Of a stretch of DNA of 64,000 nt, positions 27,836 through 38,656 are shown one piece after another. This DNA is from Planctomycetota bacterium (lineage in GTDB: Bacteria; Planctomycetota; UBA1135; UBA2386). A model generated the notes under the pieces. The model was given only the letters and a program-made list of their open reading frames with translations. It made no database searches and was not told where the DNA came from. Each line of letters starts with the position of its first letter. Positions within the stretch are counted from its first letter, which is position 1. The position numbers and the translations under genes were made by a program. Location of the stretch: NCBI GenBank assembly GCA_020638735.1, contig JACKHZ010000011.1, positions 615,320-679,319 on the forward strand, read 5' to 3'.

Positions 27836-29985
27836 GCCCCGGTCGGCTGCGGCGCCAGCGCGCGCAGCAGCGCCGGCAACAGCACCAGCGCCGCGACCAG
27901 CGCGAAGCTCAGCGACAGATCGACCAAGAGGCCGAAGGTGAAGGTGCCCTTGAAGCCACTGCCGAGGATCGTCACGAAGCCCACCAGCAGCACCAGCGTC
28001 GTCACCACCACCGGCCGGCCGGCGGTGCGCAGCGCGCACAGCACCGCGTCGCGCGGGCTCAGGCCGCGGCGGCGTTCTTCGTCGTAGCGGGCGGCGAGGT
28101 GGATGGTGTCGTCCACCATCAGGCCCAGCGCGACGCAGAACGAGATCACCGTCAGCGGCCGCAGCGTGATGCCGAGCAGCACCATCAGCCCGACCACCAG
28201 CAGCATCGGCACCAGGCACGACAGCATCGCCGCGATCGCCAGCCTGAGCCGCCGGCACTGCAGCCAGACCAGCACGAAGATCACCACCACCGAGCCGAGG
28301 AACGACAGCGCCAGGTCGTCGGTCATCGACAGCACCAGCGCGGTGCCGACCATCTGCAGGCCGGCCAGCCTGGGGCGGATCGCGTCGAGGCCTGCGCCGT
28401 CGGCGACCACCGCCGCCTCGAAGCGCCGCCACGCCCCGGTGCCGTGGTCGCCGCGGAACACCAGCAACCGCACCAGCTCGCCGCTGGCGGCGACGAAGCC
28501 CGGCGGCAGCGCGCCGCTCTTCTGCACCGCCGGCAGCAGCGCCGGCGGCAGCCCGTCGGCGAACAGGTCGACGATCGACAGCGTGCGCGACACCGTCGGG
28601 TCCTTCTCGATCCTCGTGACGAACTCGGCGAGCTGCGCGCGCTGCGTCGCGCCGAGCCCGCCCGGCACGTCGACGACGATCTCCGCCGGCACCACGCCGA
28701 CGAAGCGCTGTTCGTACCACGTCATCTGCCGCATCACCGCCGAGTCCGGCCATAGGTCGGCGGTGATGCGGTGTTCGGTCTGCATGCCGCTGCCCGACCA
28801 GGCGGCGAGCACCGACAGCAGCCCGGCCGCGCCGAGCCACCACCGCGGCGACAGCCGCTGCGCCGCGGCGGCAGCGCGCAGCACCGTTCCCACCGGGTCG
28901 AGCGGCCGCCGGCCGACCGGCGAGCGCACCCAGCTCATCACCGCCGGCAGCAGCAGCATCGTGTAGACGAACGCGAAGCCCATGCCCGCCGCGGCGAACA
29001 GGCCGAGCTGGCCCAGGTCGCGCAGCTCGGCGCGCAGCAGCGTGGCGAAGCCGACGATCGTCGTCAGCGAGGTCAGCAGGCACGGCACCAGCATCGCCGC
29101 GAACGTGCGCGCCGCCGCCACCCTGGCGTCCCCCCGGCCGGGGCCGTCGCCGTCGCGTTCTTCGAGGAAGCGCCCGACCATGTGCAGGCCGTCGGCGACC
29201 GACATGCACAGCAAGAGCGTCGGCAGCGTCGACGTCAGCATGGTGATCTCGACGCCGCACAACGCCATCAGCCCGAGCGTGCTGACCAAGGTCAACGGCA
29301 CCACCAGCAGCGCCGCCAGCGCCAGCACCCAGTGCGGCACCAGCCAGAACAGCAGCACCGCCGACACCGCGGTGCCGATGGGCAGGAAGCGCGACATGTC
29401 GTCGCGCACCAGCTGCCGGCTCTCCATCGTGTGGTAGGGCAGCCCGCACCAACGCACCTCGTGCCCCGACGCCAGCAGCTGCGCCGACAGGTCGTCGCAC
29501 AGCGCGCGCAATTCGGTGTGGTGCCAGCCCTGCTGCAGCACGATCACGCCGCCGACCGCGTCGCGGTCCTTCGACACCAGGAGCTGCCGCCAGGTGCGCG
29601 ACGCCGCGACCTGCTCCGGGTCGATGCGCAGCCGGCCGGGCACCTGCGCGGTGGCGAGCGTCGTCACCGCCGACACGACCTGGTGGGCCCGCGCGGCCGC
29701 ACCGAACGCCTCCAGCCGGTCGAGCGCCGCGTCGGCGAACGGGTCCGGCTCGGGCCAGCCGAACAGCAGGATCCGGTCCGGCGGCTGGAAGCCCTGTTCG
29801 CGGTAGTGCGACCGGGCGGCGCGCAGCGTCGGATCGTCGCTGCGGAAGAAGTTGTCGACGCCGAAGCCGACCTTCAGCCGGGCCATGCCGCAGGCGAACG
29901 CCGCCGCTACCAACACCACGAGGCACAGCACGGCGACGCGCCGCCGCACGATCGTCTCGCCGAGCACCAGCAGGGAAGCGCGCAA
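27811..29985 (-). CDS. RND/MMPL-type exporter
   Basis: 724 residues from a TTG (RASLLVLGETIVRRR); a GTG at 29967 is the alternative. Topology is that of the RND superfamily with two similar halves: one N-terminal helix, a large extracytoplasmic domain (about 35-200), then five helices, and the same order again after about residue 370. Conserved pieces include 'VADGLHMVGRFLEER' and 'GLMVDDTIHLAARYDEERRRG' in the transmembrane core, as in MMPL and hopanoid-associated exporters. It likely moves lipids or hydrophobic solutes by proton motive force. It ends over the end of ppa. Confidence 0.85.
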
Positions 29986-29994
29986 GGGGCGGGC

Positions 29995-30000
29995 AGCATA
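29995..30000 (-). promoter_or_regulatory. -10 box (TATGCT) for the RND exporter
   Basis: TATGCT on the minus strand, 9 nt from the TTG start. It faces an identical TATGCT on the plus strand for trmB, 52 bp away, so the two genes share a compact divergent promoter region. No clear -35 is seen. The box supports the TTG start at 29985. Confidence 0.35.
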
Positions 30001-30052
30001 GGCATGGCGCGGCGCGAGGCGAGCGCAGGCTTTTGCCGGCTGCGGCCGTCGC

Positions 30053-30058
30053 TATGCT
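30053..30058 (+). promoter_or_regulatory. -10 box (TATGCT) for trmB
   Basis: TATGCT 11 nt upstream of the trmB ATG; transcription would start about 5 nt before it. Upstream a TTTTGC lies 16 bases from the box and could act as a weak -35. It would drive the long trmB-lysS-lol operon. Confidence 0.35.
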
Positions 30059-30069
30059 GCTCCGCCCCG

Positions 30070-30852
30070 ATGGCTGCCTCCTCCGAGCCCGAAGACCTGC
30101 TCCCCGACCTGCCCGACGGCGCGCCGGACGGTGCGAACGACGCCGCCGCGACGCCGCGCGGCAGCCGCATGCACCGCGGCGGCAAGCTGGCGTTCCGGAG
30201 CCGCGTGCAGGACCAGGAGGACGATCCCGGCGACCGGCTGGTGATGGGCGGCGAGAACCCGCCGGCGCTCGACGAGTTGGTGCCGAAGGGCTACCGCGAC
30301 GTCGAGATCGAGATCGGCTCCGGCAAGGGCGCCTACCTGATCGCCGCGACCGCGGCGAAGCCCGACACGTTCCTGCTCGGCATCGAGGCGGCGACCGGCT
30401 ACGCCAGCCTCGCGGCGACGCGGCTGCACGAGACCGGCCGCACCAACGGTCTGCTGCTGGTCGACAACGGCAAGCTCTACCTCGAGGACCGCTGCGCCGA
30501 GGCGTCGCTCGCGGCGGTGCACGTCTACTTCCCCGACCCGTGGCCGAAGCGCCGCCACCGCGGCCGGCGGTTCTTCACCGAGGACGTGCTCGACGTGCTG
30601 GCGCGCGTGATCCGCTGTGACGGCTACGTGCTGATCGCCACCGACAACGCCTGCTACGCCGGGCAGATCGCCCGCGTGATGGGCGGTGCCTGCGACTTCG
30701 TTCGCGACGAGCAGGAGGAGCAGCGCCGCATCGCCGCCGGCCCCGGCCACGCGTTCACGCCCACCAACTTCGAGCGCAAGTACCTCGAGCAGGGCCGGGT
30801 GATCCGTCGCTACGCGTTCCGCCGCCTGCCGCGCCGCAGGGGTGACGCGTGA
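30070..30852 (+). CDS. trmB: tRNA (guanine46-N7)-methyltransferase TrmB
   Basis: 260 residues. The SAM-binding core shows 'VEIEIGSGKGAYLIAAT' and the family signature VYFPDPWPKRRHRGRRF, which holds the catalytic Asp and tRNA-contacting basic residues, then the C-terminal 'TNFERKYLEQGRVIRRYAF'. The first 60 residues are an acidic then basic extension not seen in short homologues. The end overlaps the next gene as GTGA. It makes m7G46 in the tRNA variable loop. Confidence 0.93.
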   Translation: MAASSEPEDLLPDLPDGAPDGANDAAATPRGSRMHRGGKLAFRSRVQDQEDDPGDRLVMGGENPPALDELVPKGYRDVEIEIGSGKGAYLIAATAAKPDTFLLGIEAATGYASLAATRLHETGRTNGLLLVDNGKLYLEDRCAEASLAAVHVYFPDPWPKRRHRGRRFFTEDVLDVLARVIRCDGYVLIATDNACYAGQIARVMGGACDFVRDEQEEQRRIAAGPGHAFTPTNFERKYLEQGRVIRRYAFRRLPRRRGDA

Positions 30853-31160
30853 CGCGCTGGGTCGACCTCGGCAGGGTCGCCGACCTGCGCTTCCAACCGG
30901 GCGCGCCGGTCAAGGTCGAGGGCCGCTGGATCGCCGTGTTCCCGCTGGACGGCGGCTACACCGCGATCGACAACGCCTGCCCGCATGCCAGCGCGCCGCT
31001 GTGCGACGGCACCGTGCTCGACGGCCACGTCGTCTGCGCGCTGCACCTGTGGCAGTTCGACCTGCGCACCGGCGCGTGCGACGTCGGCGAAGTGTGGAAC
31101 GTGCGGCACTACGAAGTGCGACAGGTCGACGACCGGCTCGAGTTGGCGCTCGAAGACTGA
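30849..31160 (+). CDS. Rieske [2Fe-2S] ferredoxin-like protein
   Basis: 103 residues from a GTG overlapping the trmB stop. The two cluster-binding motifs are present: ACPHASAPL (C-x-H) and VVCALHLWQFD (C-x-x-H), with the usual spacing of about 16-18 residues. Length and form resemble NirD-like or assimilatory electron carriers rather than membrane Rieske subunits, since there is no anchor. Its oxidoreductase partner is not in the operon. Confidence 0.88.
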   Translation: MTRWVDLGRVADLRFQPGAPVKVEGRWIAVFPLDGGYTAIDNACPHASAPLCDGTVLDGHVVCALHLWQFDLRTGACDVGEVWNVRHYEVRQVDDRLELALED

Positions 31161-31162
31161 GA

Positions 31163-31219
31163 GGCCGCTGCACGCAGATTCCGTCGCGTTCCGCTGCCCG
31201 CGTGTAGCACGCAGCGGCC
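31163..31219. repeat. Overlapping inverted repeats upstream of lysS
   Basis: GGCCGCTGC (31163-31171) pairs over 9 bases with GCAGCGGCC (31211-31219), while CCGCTGC (31191-31197) can pair with the same 3' arm, and GCGTG/CACGC sits inside. Two mutually exclusive hairpins are thus possible. Either a terminator for the Rieske gene or an attenuator-like leader of lysS; no T tract follows. Confidence 0.35.
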
Positions 31220-31242
31220 CCGGTACGCACAATGCTCGCCCG

Positions 31243-32769
31243 ATGACGGACGGAATCGCCAGTGATCGCCTCGACAAGCTGAAGGCGCTGCGTGAATGCG
31301 GCGTCGACCCCTTCCCGGCCCGCGTGCCGAACGGCACGCCCATCGCCGAGGTGATCGACGGCTTCGACCAGAAACACGGTCAGGTGGTGACGATCACCGG
31401 CCGCCTCGCGCAGATCCGCGACTTCGGCAAGCTGCGCTTCGCGCCGCTGTCGGACCGCACCGGCGAGCTGCAGATCGGCTTCCAGCGCGACCGCCTCGCC
31501 GACTGGTGGCCGGACCGCAAGAAGGTCGAGAGCAACGACCTGGTGTCGATCACCGGCGAGCTCGGCGTGACGCAGAAGGGCGAGCGCACGCTGTGGGCGA
31601 CCGCGGTGACGCTGGCGAGCAAGGCCCTGCGGCCGGCGCCCGAGAAGTGGCACGGGCTGCAGGACACCGAGCAGCGCTACCGCATGCGCTACGTCGACCT
31701 GTTCGCCAACCCGGAGGTGCGGCAGGCGTTCGCCACCCGCTCGCGCATCGTGCGCGAGGTGCGCCACTACTTCGATGCGCTCGGCTACCTCGAGGTCGAG
31801 ACGCCGATCCTGCAGCCGCTGTTCGGCGGCGCCGCGGCCAGGCCGTTCACGACCCACCACAACGCGCTCGACATGCCGCTGTTCCTGCGCATCGCGCCGG
31901 AGCTGTATCTCAAGCGCCTGATCGTCGGCGGCATGGAGCGCGTCTACGAGATCGGCCGTGTGTTCCGCAACGAGGGCATCTCGACCCGGCACAACCCGGA
32001 GTTCACGATGCTCGAGAGCTACGAGGCGTGGGCCGACTACCGCGTGGTCATGGACCGCGTCGAAGGGCTGTTCGCGCACCTCGTCGACCGGGTGCTCGGC
32101 GGCGCGGGCGTGGTGACGTTCCGCGAGCAGCAGTACGACCTGCAGCCGCCGTTCCAGAAGGCGCGCTACCTCGACCTGTTCGCCGACAAGAACCCGGGCG
32201 TCGACTGGTTCGACCACCAGCAGGTGACCGCACGCGCCCGCGAGCTCGGCCTGAAGACCGACGGTATCGAGCAGGCGAAGCTGGCCAACGATGTCTTCGA
32301 GGCGACCGTCGAGGACTCCCTGACCGGCCCGATCTTCGTGCACGACTACCCGACCGCGATCAGCCCGCTCGCCAAGCGCATGACCGACGACCCGCGCGTC
32401 ACCGAGCGCTTCGAGCTGTTCATCGCCGGCATGGAGCTGGGCAACGCCTTCAGCGAGCTCAACGACCCGCTCGACCAGGAGCAGCGCTTCGAGGAGCAGG
32501 TGCGCGACAAGCACGCCACCGGCGACGAGGAAGCGCCCGGCGAGGTCGACGTCGACTACGTCACCGCGCTCGAGTTCGGCATGCCGCCGGCCGGCGGCCT
32601 CGGCATCGGCATCGACCGGCTCTGCATGCTGCTGACCGGCTCGACGTCGATCCGCGACGTGGTGCTGTTCCCGCTGCTGCGACGGCAGGTCGCCGACGGC
32701 GCCGCGGCCGACGGCCCCGCGGCGGCCGCCGGGCCGACCGAAGCCAGCGCCGGACAGGCCGACGGCTGA
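31243..32769 (+). CDS. lysS: Lysyl-tRNA synthetase (class II)
   Basis: 508 residues. The N-terminal OB-fold binds the anticodon ('VVTITGRLAQIRDFGKLRF'). The class II core has motif 1 ('EVRHYFDALGYLEVETPIL'), motif 2 'VFRNEGISTRHNPEFTMLE' and motif 3 'GLGIGIDRLCMLLTG'. About 30 Ala/Gly-rich residues are added at the C terminus (from RRQVADGAAADG). It overlaps the next permease gene by one base (TGATG), so charging and transport genes share a transcript. Confidence 0.96.
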   Translation: MTDGIASDRLDKLKALRECGVDPFPARVPNGTPIAEVIDGFDQKHGQVVTITGRLAQIRDFGKLRFAPLSDRTGELQIGFQRDRLADWWPDRKKVESNDLVSITGELGVTQKGERTLWATAVTLASKALRPAPEKWHGLQDTEQRYRMRYVDLFANPEVRQAFATRSRIVREVRHYFDALGYLEVETPILQPLFGGAAARPFTTHHNALDMPLFLRIAPELYLKRLIVGGMERVYEIGRVFRNEGISTRHNPEFTMLESYEAWADYRVVMDRVEGLFAHLVDRVLGGAGVVTFREQQYDLQPPFQKARYLDLFADKNPGVDWFDHQQVTARARELGLKTDGIEQAKLANDVFEATVEDSLTGPIFVHDYPTAISPLAKRMTDDPRVTERFELFIAGMELGNAFSELNDPLDQEQRFEEQVRDKHATGDEEAPGEVDVDYVTALEFGMPPAGGLGIGIDRLCMLLTGSTSIRDVVLFPLLRRQVADGAAADGPAAAAGPTEASAGQADG

Positions 32770-34264
32770 TGCAGGCGTTCAGCCCGTTCCTGGCGCTGCG
32801 CTACCTGCTGATCCGGCGCATCAACCTGCTCAGCATGTTCGGCGTCGCGTTCGCCGTCTGGGCGATGCTGGTCGTCGACGGCGTGTTCACCGGCTTCGTC
32901 AGCGACATCAAGGCGAACGTGCGCGACAGCGCGCCGGCGCTGCTGCTGACCGGTCTGCCGCACGACACCGGCTACGAGCAGCTGCGCGAGACGCTGGAGC
33001 GCGACCAGGACGTCGTCACCACCGCGCCGCGGCTGCGCCATCACGGATTGCTGCAGGCGACGATGCGGTCGGCGCTCGGCGCCCGCGGCCAACGCCTGCA
33101 GGTCAGCAGCGAGCTCGAGTTCGACCACAGCGACAACGGCTTCGCCCTGCTGCTCGGCATCGACCCGCTGCGCGAACCCGACGTCGTGCCGCTCGCCGGC
33201 TGGCTGCGCCGCGGCCCCGCCGAGCTGCGCCGCTACGGCTACCAGCCGGAGCCGTCGCCGGTGCTGGACGATCCGGACCCGACGCGTCGCGCGTTGCTGC
33301 AGGTACCCGACGAGGTCGAGTGGCGGGCGCGCCGCCGCGCCGGGTTGCCGACCGAGCGCGAGCTCGCCGACTTCCGCGCGGTCTGGCCGGGCGTGCTGCT
33401 CGGCTGGCCGCGCATCCGCAGCTTCCGCTGGCTGCAGGAAGGCGACCCGCTCGACCTGCTCGTCGCCGCGTTCCCCACCACCGACGCCGCCGGCGACGCG
33501 GTGCTGCGCACCGACTCGCGGCCGTTCGCGTTCGCCGGCTGGTTCGGCAGCGGCAACCGCCGCATGTTCGACGAGACGACCGTGCTGGTGCCGATCGAGA
33601 CGCTGCGCACGCTGCTCGGCCACGACATCCACGACCTCGAGAGCATCGACCTCGTGACCGACGTGGCGATCCGGCCGCGCGACGGCCTGTCGGACGCGGC
33701 CATCGCCGCGCTGCAAACCCGCCTCGCCGCCGCCGTGCAGCCGCTGCTCGGCGACGGCGCCCTGCCGTGCGTCGTCTACGACTGGCAACAGCAGAACTCG
33801 GTGTTCCTGTCGGCGGTCGAACTCGAGCAATCGATGATGGAGATCGTGCTGTTCGTGGTGATGCTCGTCTCGGCGTTCGTCATCTACGCGACGATGCACA
33901 TGATGGTCGTGCAGAAGGTCAAGGACATCGGCATCCTCGCCGCGGTCGGCGCCAGCCCCGGCGGCATCGGCCGCGTGTTCCTGCTGTGCGCGCTGGCCGT
34001 GGCGATGATCGGCGCCGCGCTCGGCACCGCGGCCGGCTGGTTGTGCACGACCTACCTCAACGAGATCGACGACTTCATGCGCGAGCACCTCGGCGCCGAG
34101 CTGTTCCCGCGCAACCTGTTCGACCTCGACCGGATCCCGTGCCACCTGGCGCCGTCGTGGATCGTCACGGTCGCGGTCGCCGCCTGCGGGCTCGCGTTGC
34201 TGGTGGCGTTGGTGCCGGCGCGCCGCGCCGCCCGCATGAACCCCGTCCTGGCCCTGTCCTACGA

Positions 34265-34268
<4 letters not shown>
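32769..34268 (+). CDS. LolC/LolE-type ABC permease
   Basis: 499 residues, an FtsX-like permease with one N-terminal helix (INLLSMFGVAFAVWAMLVVDG), a large periplasmic domain (about 45-345), and three C-terminal helices ('IVLFVVMLVSAFVIYATMHMM', 'VFLLCALAVAMIGAALG', 'IVTVAVAACGLALLVALV'). The segment 'VQKVKDIGILAAVGASPGG' is the coupling helix seen in LolC/E. With the ATPase and second permease it should form a complex extracting lipoproteins from the inner membrane. The periplasmic domain is larger than in E. coli. Stop overlaps the next ATG. Confidence 0.85.
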
Positions 34269-34966
<698 letters not shown>

Positions 34967-34979
34967 CCGCGAGCACGAC

Positions 34980-36320
34980 ATGTACCGCCTGTTCCTCGCG
35001 CTGCGCTACCTGCTGACCCGGCCGATCAACCTGCTGAGCATCGGCGGCATCACCATCAGCGTATGGGCGCTGGTGGTCGTCGTCTCGGTGTTCAGCGGCT
35101 ACCTGCACGTCGTCGAGCAGCACGTGCGCACCGCCAGCGCCGACGCCGCCGTGATCGGCCTGCCGCCGTGGGCCGAGTGGAGCCGGCTGTCGAAGGTGCT
35201 GCGCGACGACCCCAACGTCGCCGCCGCCGCGCCGCGGCTCGCCCACTACGGCATGCTGCAGCGCCCGGGGCAGCGGCCACCGCCGGCGCCGCTGCCGGGG
35301 CGGGGCGCGCTGATCGGCGGCGACCAGCCGTTCCTCTCGGTCATCGGCATCGACCCCGCCGCCGAGCTGGAGACCACCGGCTTCGCCGGCTGGCTGGTGG
35401 CGCCGGAGGTGCCGCCGGCGCTGCGCTGCGCCGATCCGGCCGCGCCGCTGGCGCCGCGCGACGGCCGGCCCACGGTGCTGATCGGGCTGGAACGAATGCA
35501 GCGAGAAGGGCTCGCGCCGGGCGACCGCGTCGTGCTGACCACGGCGGCGCTCGACACCGCCCCCGACGGCGACAAGGCGCCGCGCAAGGTGCAGCTCGAG
35601 CTGACGGTCGGCGGCGCGTTCAAGACCGCGCACGCCGGCTTCGACGGCAACACCGTGTTCGTCGCGCTCGACACCCTGCGGCACGAGCTGTACGGCGAAC
35701 GCGACGACTTCGTGCCGGAGATCGCGGTCCGGGTGCGCGACGAGCGCCAGCTCGACGCGACCGTCGAGCGGCTCGAGCGCGCCGTGCAGGCGGCGACCGA
35801 GCGCGACTCGCGCGGCTTCGGCCGGGTGCTGACCTGGCGGCAGAAGCACGAGCTCTACCTCGGCAACGTCGCCCACCAACGCGGCCTGCTGAAGATCGTG
35901 CTGATCGTCATCATGGTCGTCGCGGCGTTCCTGATGCTGGCGACGCTGTCGATGATGGTCACCGAGAAGACCGGCGACATCGGCATCCTGGCGGCGATGG
36001 GCGGCACCCCCCTCGGCGTCACCACGGTGTTCCTGTCGTGCGGTCTCGTCATCACCGGCGTCGGCATCGTGCTCGGCCTGGGCTCGGGCACGTTGACCGC
36101 GGTCTACCTCGAGGAGATCCGCCAGGGCGTGCGCTGGGCGACCGGCGTCGACCTGCTCAAGGTCGACGTCTACGGCCTCGACCGCGTGCCGTGCTACCTC
36201 GAGCCGGTGTGGATGCTGGAGGTGGCCGGCATGGCGCTGCTGACCGGCCTCGTGGTGTCGGCGCTGCCCGCGCTGCGCGCCGCGTTCCACGACCCGCTGG
36301 TATCCTTGCGCGGCAGCTGA
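34980..36320 (+). CDS. LolC/LolE-type ABC permease (second)
   Basis: 446 residues with the same layout as the upstream permease: an N-terminal helix (LLSIGGITISVWALVVVVSVF), a periplasmic domain and three C-terminal helices ('IVLIVIMVVAAFLMLATLSMM', 'TTVFLSCGLVITGVGIVLGLG', 'MLEVAGMALLTGLVVSALPAL'), with coupling sequence 'TEKTGDIGILAAMGGTPLG'. The two permeases are clearly related but distinct, as in LolC and LolE. The stop codon overlaps the start of the lipoprotein gene. Confidence 0.85.
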   Translation: MYRLFLALRYLLTRPINLLSIGGITISVWALVVVVSVFSGYLHVVEQHVRTASADAAVIGLPPWAEWSRLSKVLRDDPNVAAAAPRLAHYGMLQRPGQRPPPAPLPGRGALIGGDQPFLSVIGIDPAAELETTGFAGWLVAPEVPPALRCADPAAPLAPRDGRPTVLIGLERMQREGLAPGDRVVLTTAALDTAPDGDKAPRKVQLELTVGGAFKTAHAGFDGNTVFVALDTLRHELYGERDDFVPEIAVRVRDERQLDATVERLERAVQAATERDSRGFGRVLTWRQKHELYLGNVAHQRGLLKIVLIVIMVVAAFLMLATLSMMVTEKTGDIGILAAMGGTPLGVTTVFLSCGLVITGVGIVLGLGSGTLTAVYLEEIRQGVRWATGVDLLKVDVYGLDRVPCYLEPVWMLEVAGMALLTGLVVSALPALRAAFHDPLVSLRGS

Positions 36321-36853
36321 TGTCGCTCCACCCGCAGTCCCCCGCCTCGAGCCGTGCGCGGCGCGCCCCGCTGCTGGCGCTGCTGCTGGCCGGGGCCTGC
36401 GTCGGGCGTCCGCCGGCCGACGCGCGCGGACCGATGGCCACCGCGCAGCGCATCGCCGCGTTCGACTTCGGCCGCGACGCGATCGAAGAACGCACCGAAC
36501 ACCGCGAGATGCTGCAGCGTTGGCTGGGCCACGCGGCGGCGCGCCCGCTCGACTGGACGCGCCTGCCGGGCCGGCTGCGCGGCGAGGTGCTGCGCGCCGA
36601 GGCGTTGAGCCAGGACCTCGACCGCGGCGCCCGCTTCGAACTGTCCCGTCGGCCGGAGCGGCTGCCGCCGCTGCTGCCCGGCGTGCACGAGCTGACCCGG
36701 GAGGTCGCCGACGACGGCGACGCGCTGCTGCGGTTCGTCTGGCCCGACCAGCCGCTCGGCGAACTCGACGACCGTCGCCACCGCACGCGGTACGACGACG
36801 ATCACCCCGAGGCGACGATCCTGCAGCGCCTGCAGCGGCGCCTGCGCCTGTGA
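36320..36853 (+). CDS. Hypothetical lipoprotein in the lol operon
   Basis: 177 residues. A lipoprotein signal ends at LLALLLAGAC near residue 26; position +2 after Cys is Val, not Asp. The mature part is helical and Arg-rich ('EHREMLQRWLGHAAARPLDW') with 'FVWPDQPLGELDDRRHRTRYDDDH' near the end. No family recognised. Its position directly after the lol genes, with overlapping start and stop codons on both sides, suggests it is a client of the system or a helper of it. Confidence 0.65.
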   Translation: MSLHPQSPASSRARRAPLLALLLAGACVGRPPADARGPMATAQRIAAFDFGRDAIEERTEHREMLQRWLGHAAARPLDWTRLPGRLRGEVLRAEALSQDLDRGARFELSRRPERLPPLLPGVHELTREVADDGDALLRFVWPDQPLGELDDRRHRTRYDDDHPEATILQRLQRRLRL

Positions 36854-37629
36854 ACTTCCTGTTGCTCGATCGGGGCGAACTCGACGCCGACGGCACGGCG
36901 GTGCTGCACGGCCGCCGCGCCGCGCACGCCCGCGACGTGCTCGGCGTCGCGCCCGGTCGCGCGCTGCGCGCCGGCGTGCTCGGCGGCCCGCTCGGCACCG
37001 CCGAGGTGCTCGCGGTCGAAGGCGACCGCGTCACCGTTCGCGTGACGCTCGGTGACGACGCCGGCCCGCGGCCGCGCGACACGCTGCTGGTGGCGGTGCC
37101 GCGCCCCAAGGTCCTGCTGCGCATGATCGCGCACGCCGCCGCGCTCGGCTTCGGCGAGCTGGTGCTGTTCCGCAGCTGGCGCGTCGACAAGAGCTGGCTC
37201 GACAGTTCGGCGATGCAGCCGGCGGCGTGGCACGAGCAGCTGCTGCTCGGCCTCGAGCAGGCCGGTCGGCCACACCTGCCGCGGGTGCGGTACTTCCCGC
37301 GCTTCAAGCCGATGGTCGAGGACGAACTGCCGCGGCTGGGACTGCCGGACGCGCGCTTCGTCGCCCACCCGGGCGCGCCGACCCCGACGTGGCAGCTCGC
37401 GATGCCGGAGCAGCAGCCGTTCGCGCTCGCGCTCGGCCCCGACGGCGGCTTCCTGCCCTACGAAGTCGACAAGCTGCGCGAGGCGGGCTTCTTCGCCGTG
37501 CACTGCGGTCCCCACCCGCTGCGCACGGAGACGGCCCTCGCCGTGCTCGCCGGCCAGCTGCAGCTGCTGCGCCGGCAAGGCGCCGGGGGCTGCCCGCCGG
37601 GCGCCGTCGGCGATACCGTGCCGGCGTGA
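36850..37629 (+). CDS. rsmE: 16S rRNA (uracil1498-N3)-methyltransferase RsmE
   Basis: 259 residues from a GTG overlapping the previous stop. N-terminal PUA-like domain ('AVLHGRRAAHARDVLGV') and a SPOUT methyltransferase domain. Family motifs: 'VPRPKVLLRMIAHAAALGF', 'AAWHEQLLLGLEQAGR', 'LALGPDGGFLPYEVDKL' and the trefoil-knot SAM loop 'HPLRTETALAVLAGQLQL'. Length fits. It methylates U1498 at the decoding centre of 16S rRNA. Confidence 0.9.
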   Translation: MNFLLLDRGELDADGTAVLHGRRAAHARDVLGVAPGRALRAGVLGGPLGTAEVLAVEGDRVTVRVTLGDDAGPRPRDTLLVAVPRPKVLLRMIAHAAALGFGELVLFRSWRVDKSWLDSSAMQPAAWHEQLLLGLEQAGRPHLPRVRYFPRFKPMVEDELPRLGLPDARFVAHPGAPTPTWQLAMPEQQPFALALGPDGGFLPYEVDKLREAGFFAVHCGPHPLRTETALAVLAGQLQLLRRQGAGGCPPGAVGDTVPA

Positions 37630-38633
37630 ACGCGCTGCGCGTCGGCATCTCGGGGGCGGGGCCCGCTGGCCTCAGGGTCGTGCGCGAGACCAGGCTGCAC
37701 GACGACTGCCGCGTCATCGCGGTGCACGACCCGGACCTGCAGCGCGCCCAGCACCTCGCCGCGGCGTCGGACCTCGGCTTCGCGACCGACGACTTCACGG
37801 CCCTGCTCGACTACGGCGTCGACTTCGTCGTCTTGACCGGACCGCTGCAGCCGCGCACCGAGCAGGTCGCGTTGGCCGCCGAGCAATCGGTGCCGGTCCT
37901 GCTGCACGCGCCGGTGGCGACCAGCCTGACCGCAGCCCGTCACATCGCGGCGCTCGCCGAGCGACACGAGGTGCGCGTCGGCGTGCTGGTCGACGGCCAG
38001 GGCGACCCGGTGGTCGAGCAGCTGCGCCGCATGATCGCCGCCGACTGGCTCGGCGGCGTCGTCACGGTGCAGGCGCTGGCGGCCGACGACGAGCTGTTGC
38101 GCACCGGCGCCGTGCAGCACCGGATCGATCCGTTCCTGGCGCTGTCGAGCGAGCACGTGCACCTCGCGACCTGGCTGACCGGCCGCCGCGCGGTCACCGT
38201 CAGCGCGCAGACGACGCGCTCGTTCGCCCCCGACATCGACGACGGCGGCGTCGCCACCGTCGTGCTGCGCGGCAACATCCCGTGCACCTACACGGCGAGC
38301 AGGCTGTCGCGCGCCAACGCCTTCGCGATCCACGGCACGGACGGCGGGGTGCGCATCTCCGGCGACCGCATCTGGCTGACCGGGCAGCGGCCGTTCTCCG
38401 GCCACGTGTTCGCCTACGACTCACCCGGCATCGAGCAGGTCCTGCTGCGCCGCGACCTGGAAGGCGCGCTCGCCGGGCAACGCGCCGGCTGCGAACTGCA
38501 CGGTCGCTTCGCGCGCTGGCTGGACGACACCGACGACTTCCCGTGCCCGATCGAGCAGGCGGTGCTCGACCTCGAGGTGCTCGACGCGATGGCGCGCGCC
38601 GCCCGCGACGGGGTCACGGTTCGGCTGGCCTGA
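37626..38633 (+). CDS. Gfo/Idh/MocA-like oxidoreductase
   Basis: 335 residues, GTG start overlapping the rsmE stop. The Rossmann fold begins VGISGAGPAGLRVVRE; 'DFVVLTGPLQPRTEQVALAA' and 'VPVLLHAPVATSLTAARHI' correspond to the cofactor-contacting strands and the usual EKP position, where the sequence reads HAP. The C-terminal domain lacks an obvious catalytic Lys-His pair, so the enzyme may be divergent or inactive. It is the last gene of the plus-strand run and convergent with rfbB. Confidence 0.7.
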   Translation: MNALRVGISGAGPAGLRVVRETRLHDDCRVIAVHDPDLQRAQHLAAASDLGFATDDFTALLDYGVDFVVLTGPLQPRTEQVALAAEQSVPVLLHAPVATSLTAARHIAALAERHEVRVGVLVDGQGDPVVEQLRRMIAADWLGGVVTVQALAADDELLRTGAVQHRIDPFLALSSEHVHLATWLTGRRAVTVSAQTTRSFAPDIDDGGVATVVLRGNIPCTYTASRLSRANAFAIHGTDGGVRISGDRIWLTGQRPFSGHVFAYDSPGIEQVLLRRDLEGALAGQRAGCELHGRFARWLDDTDDFPCPIEQAVLDLEVLDAMARAARDGVTVRLA

Positions 38634-38656
38634 CGGCGCTGCCTGGCCTGACGCCG

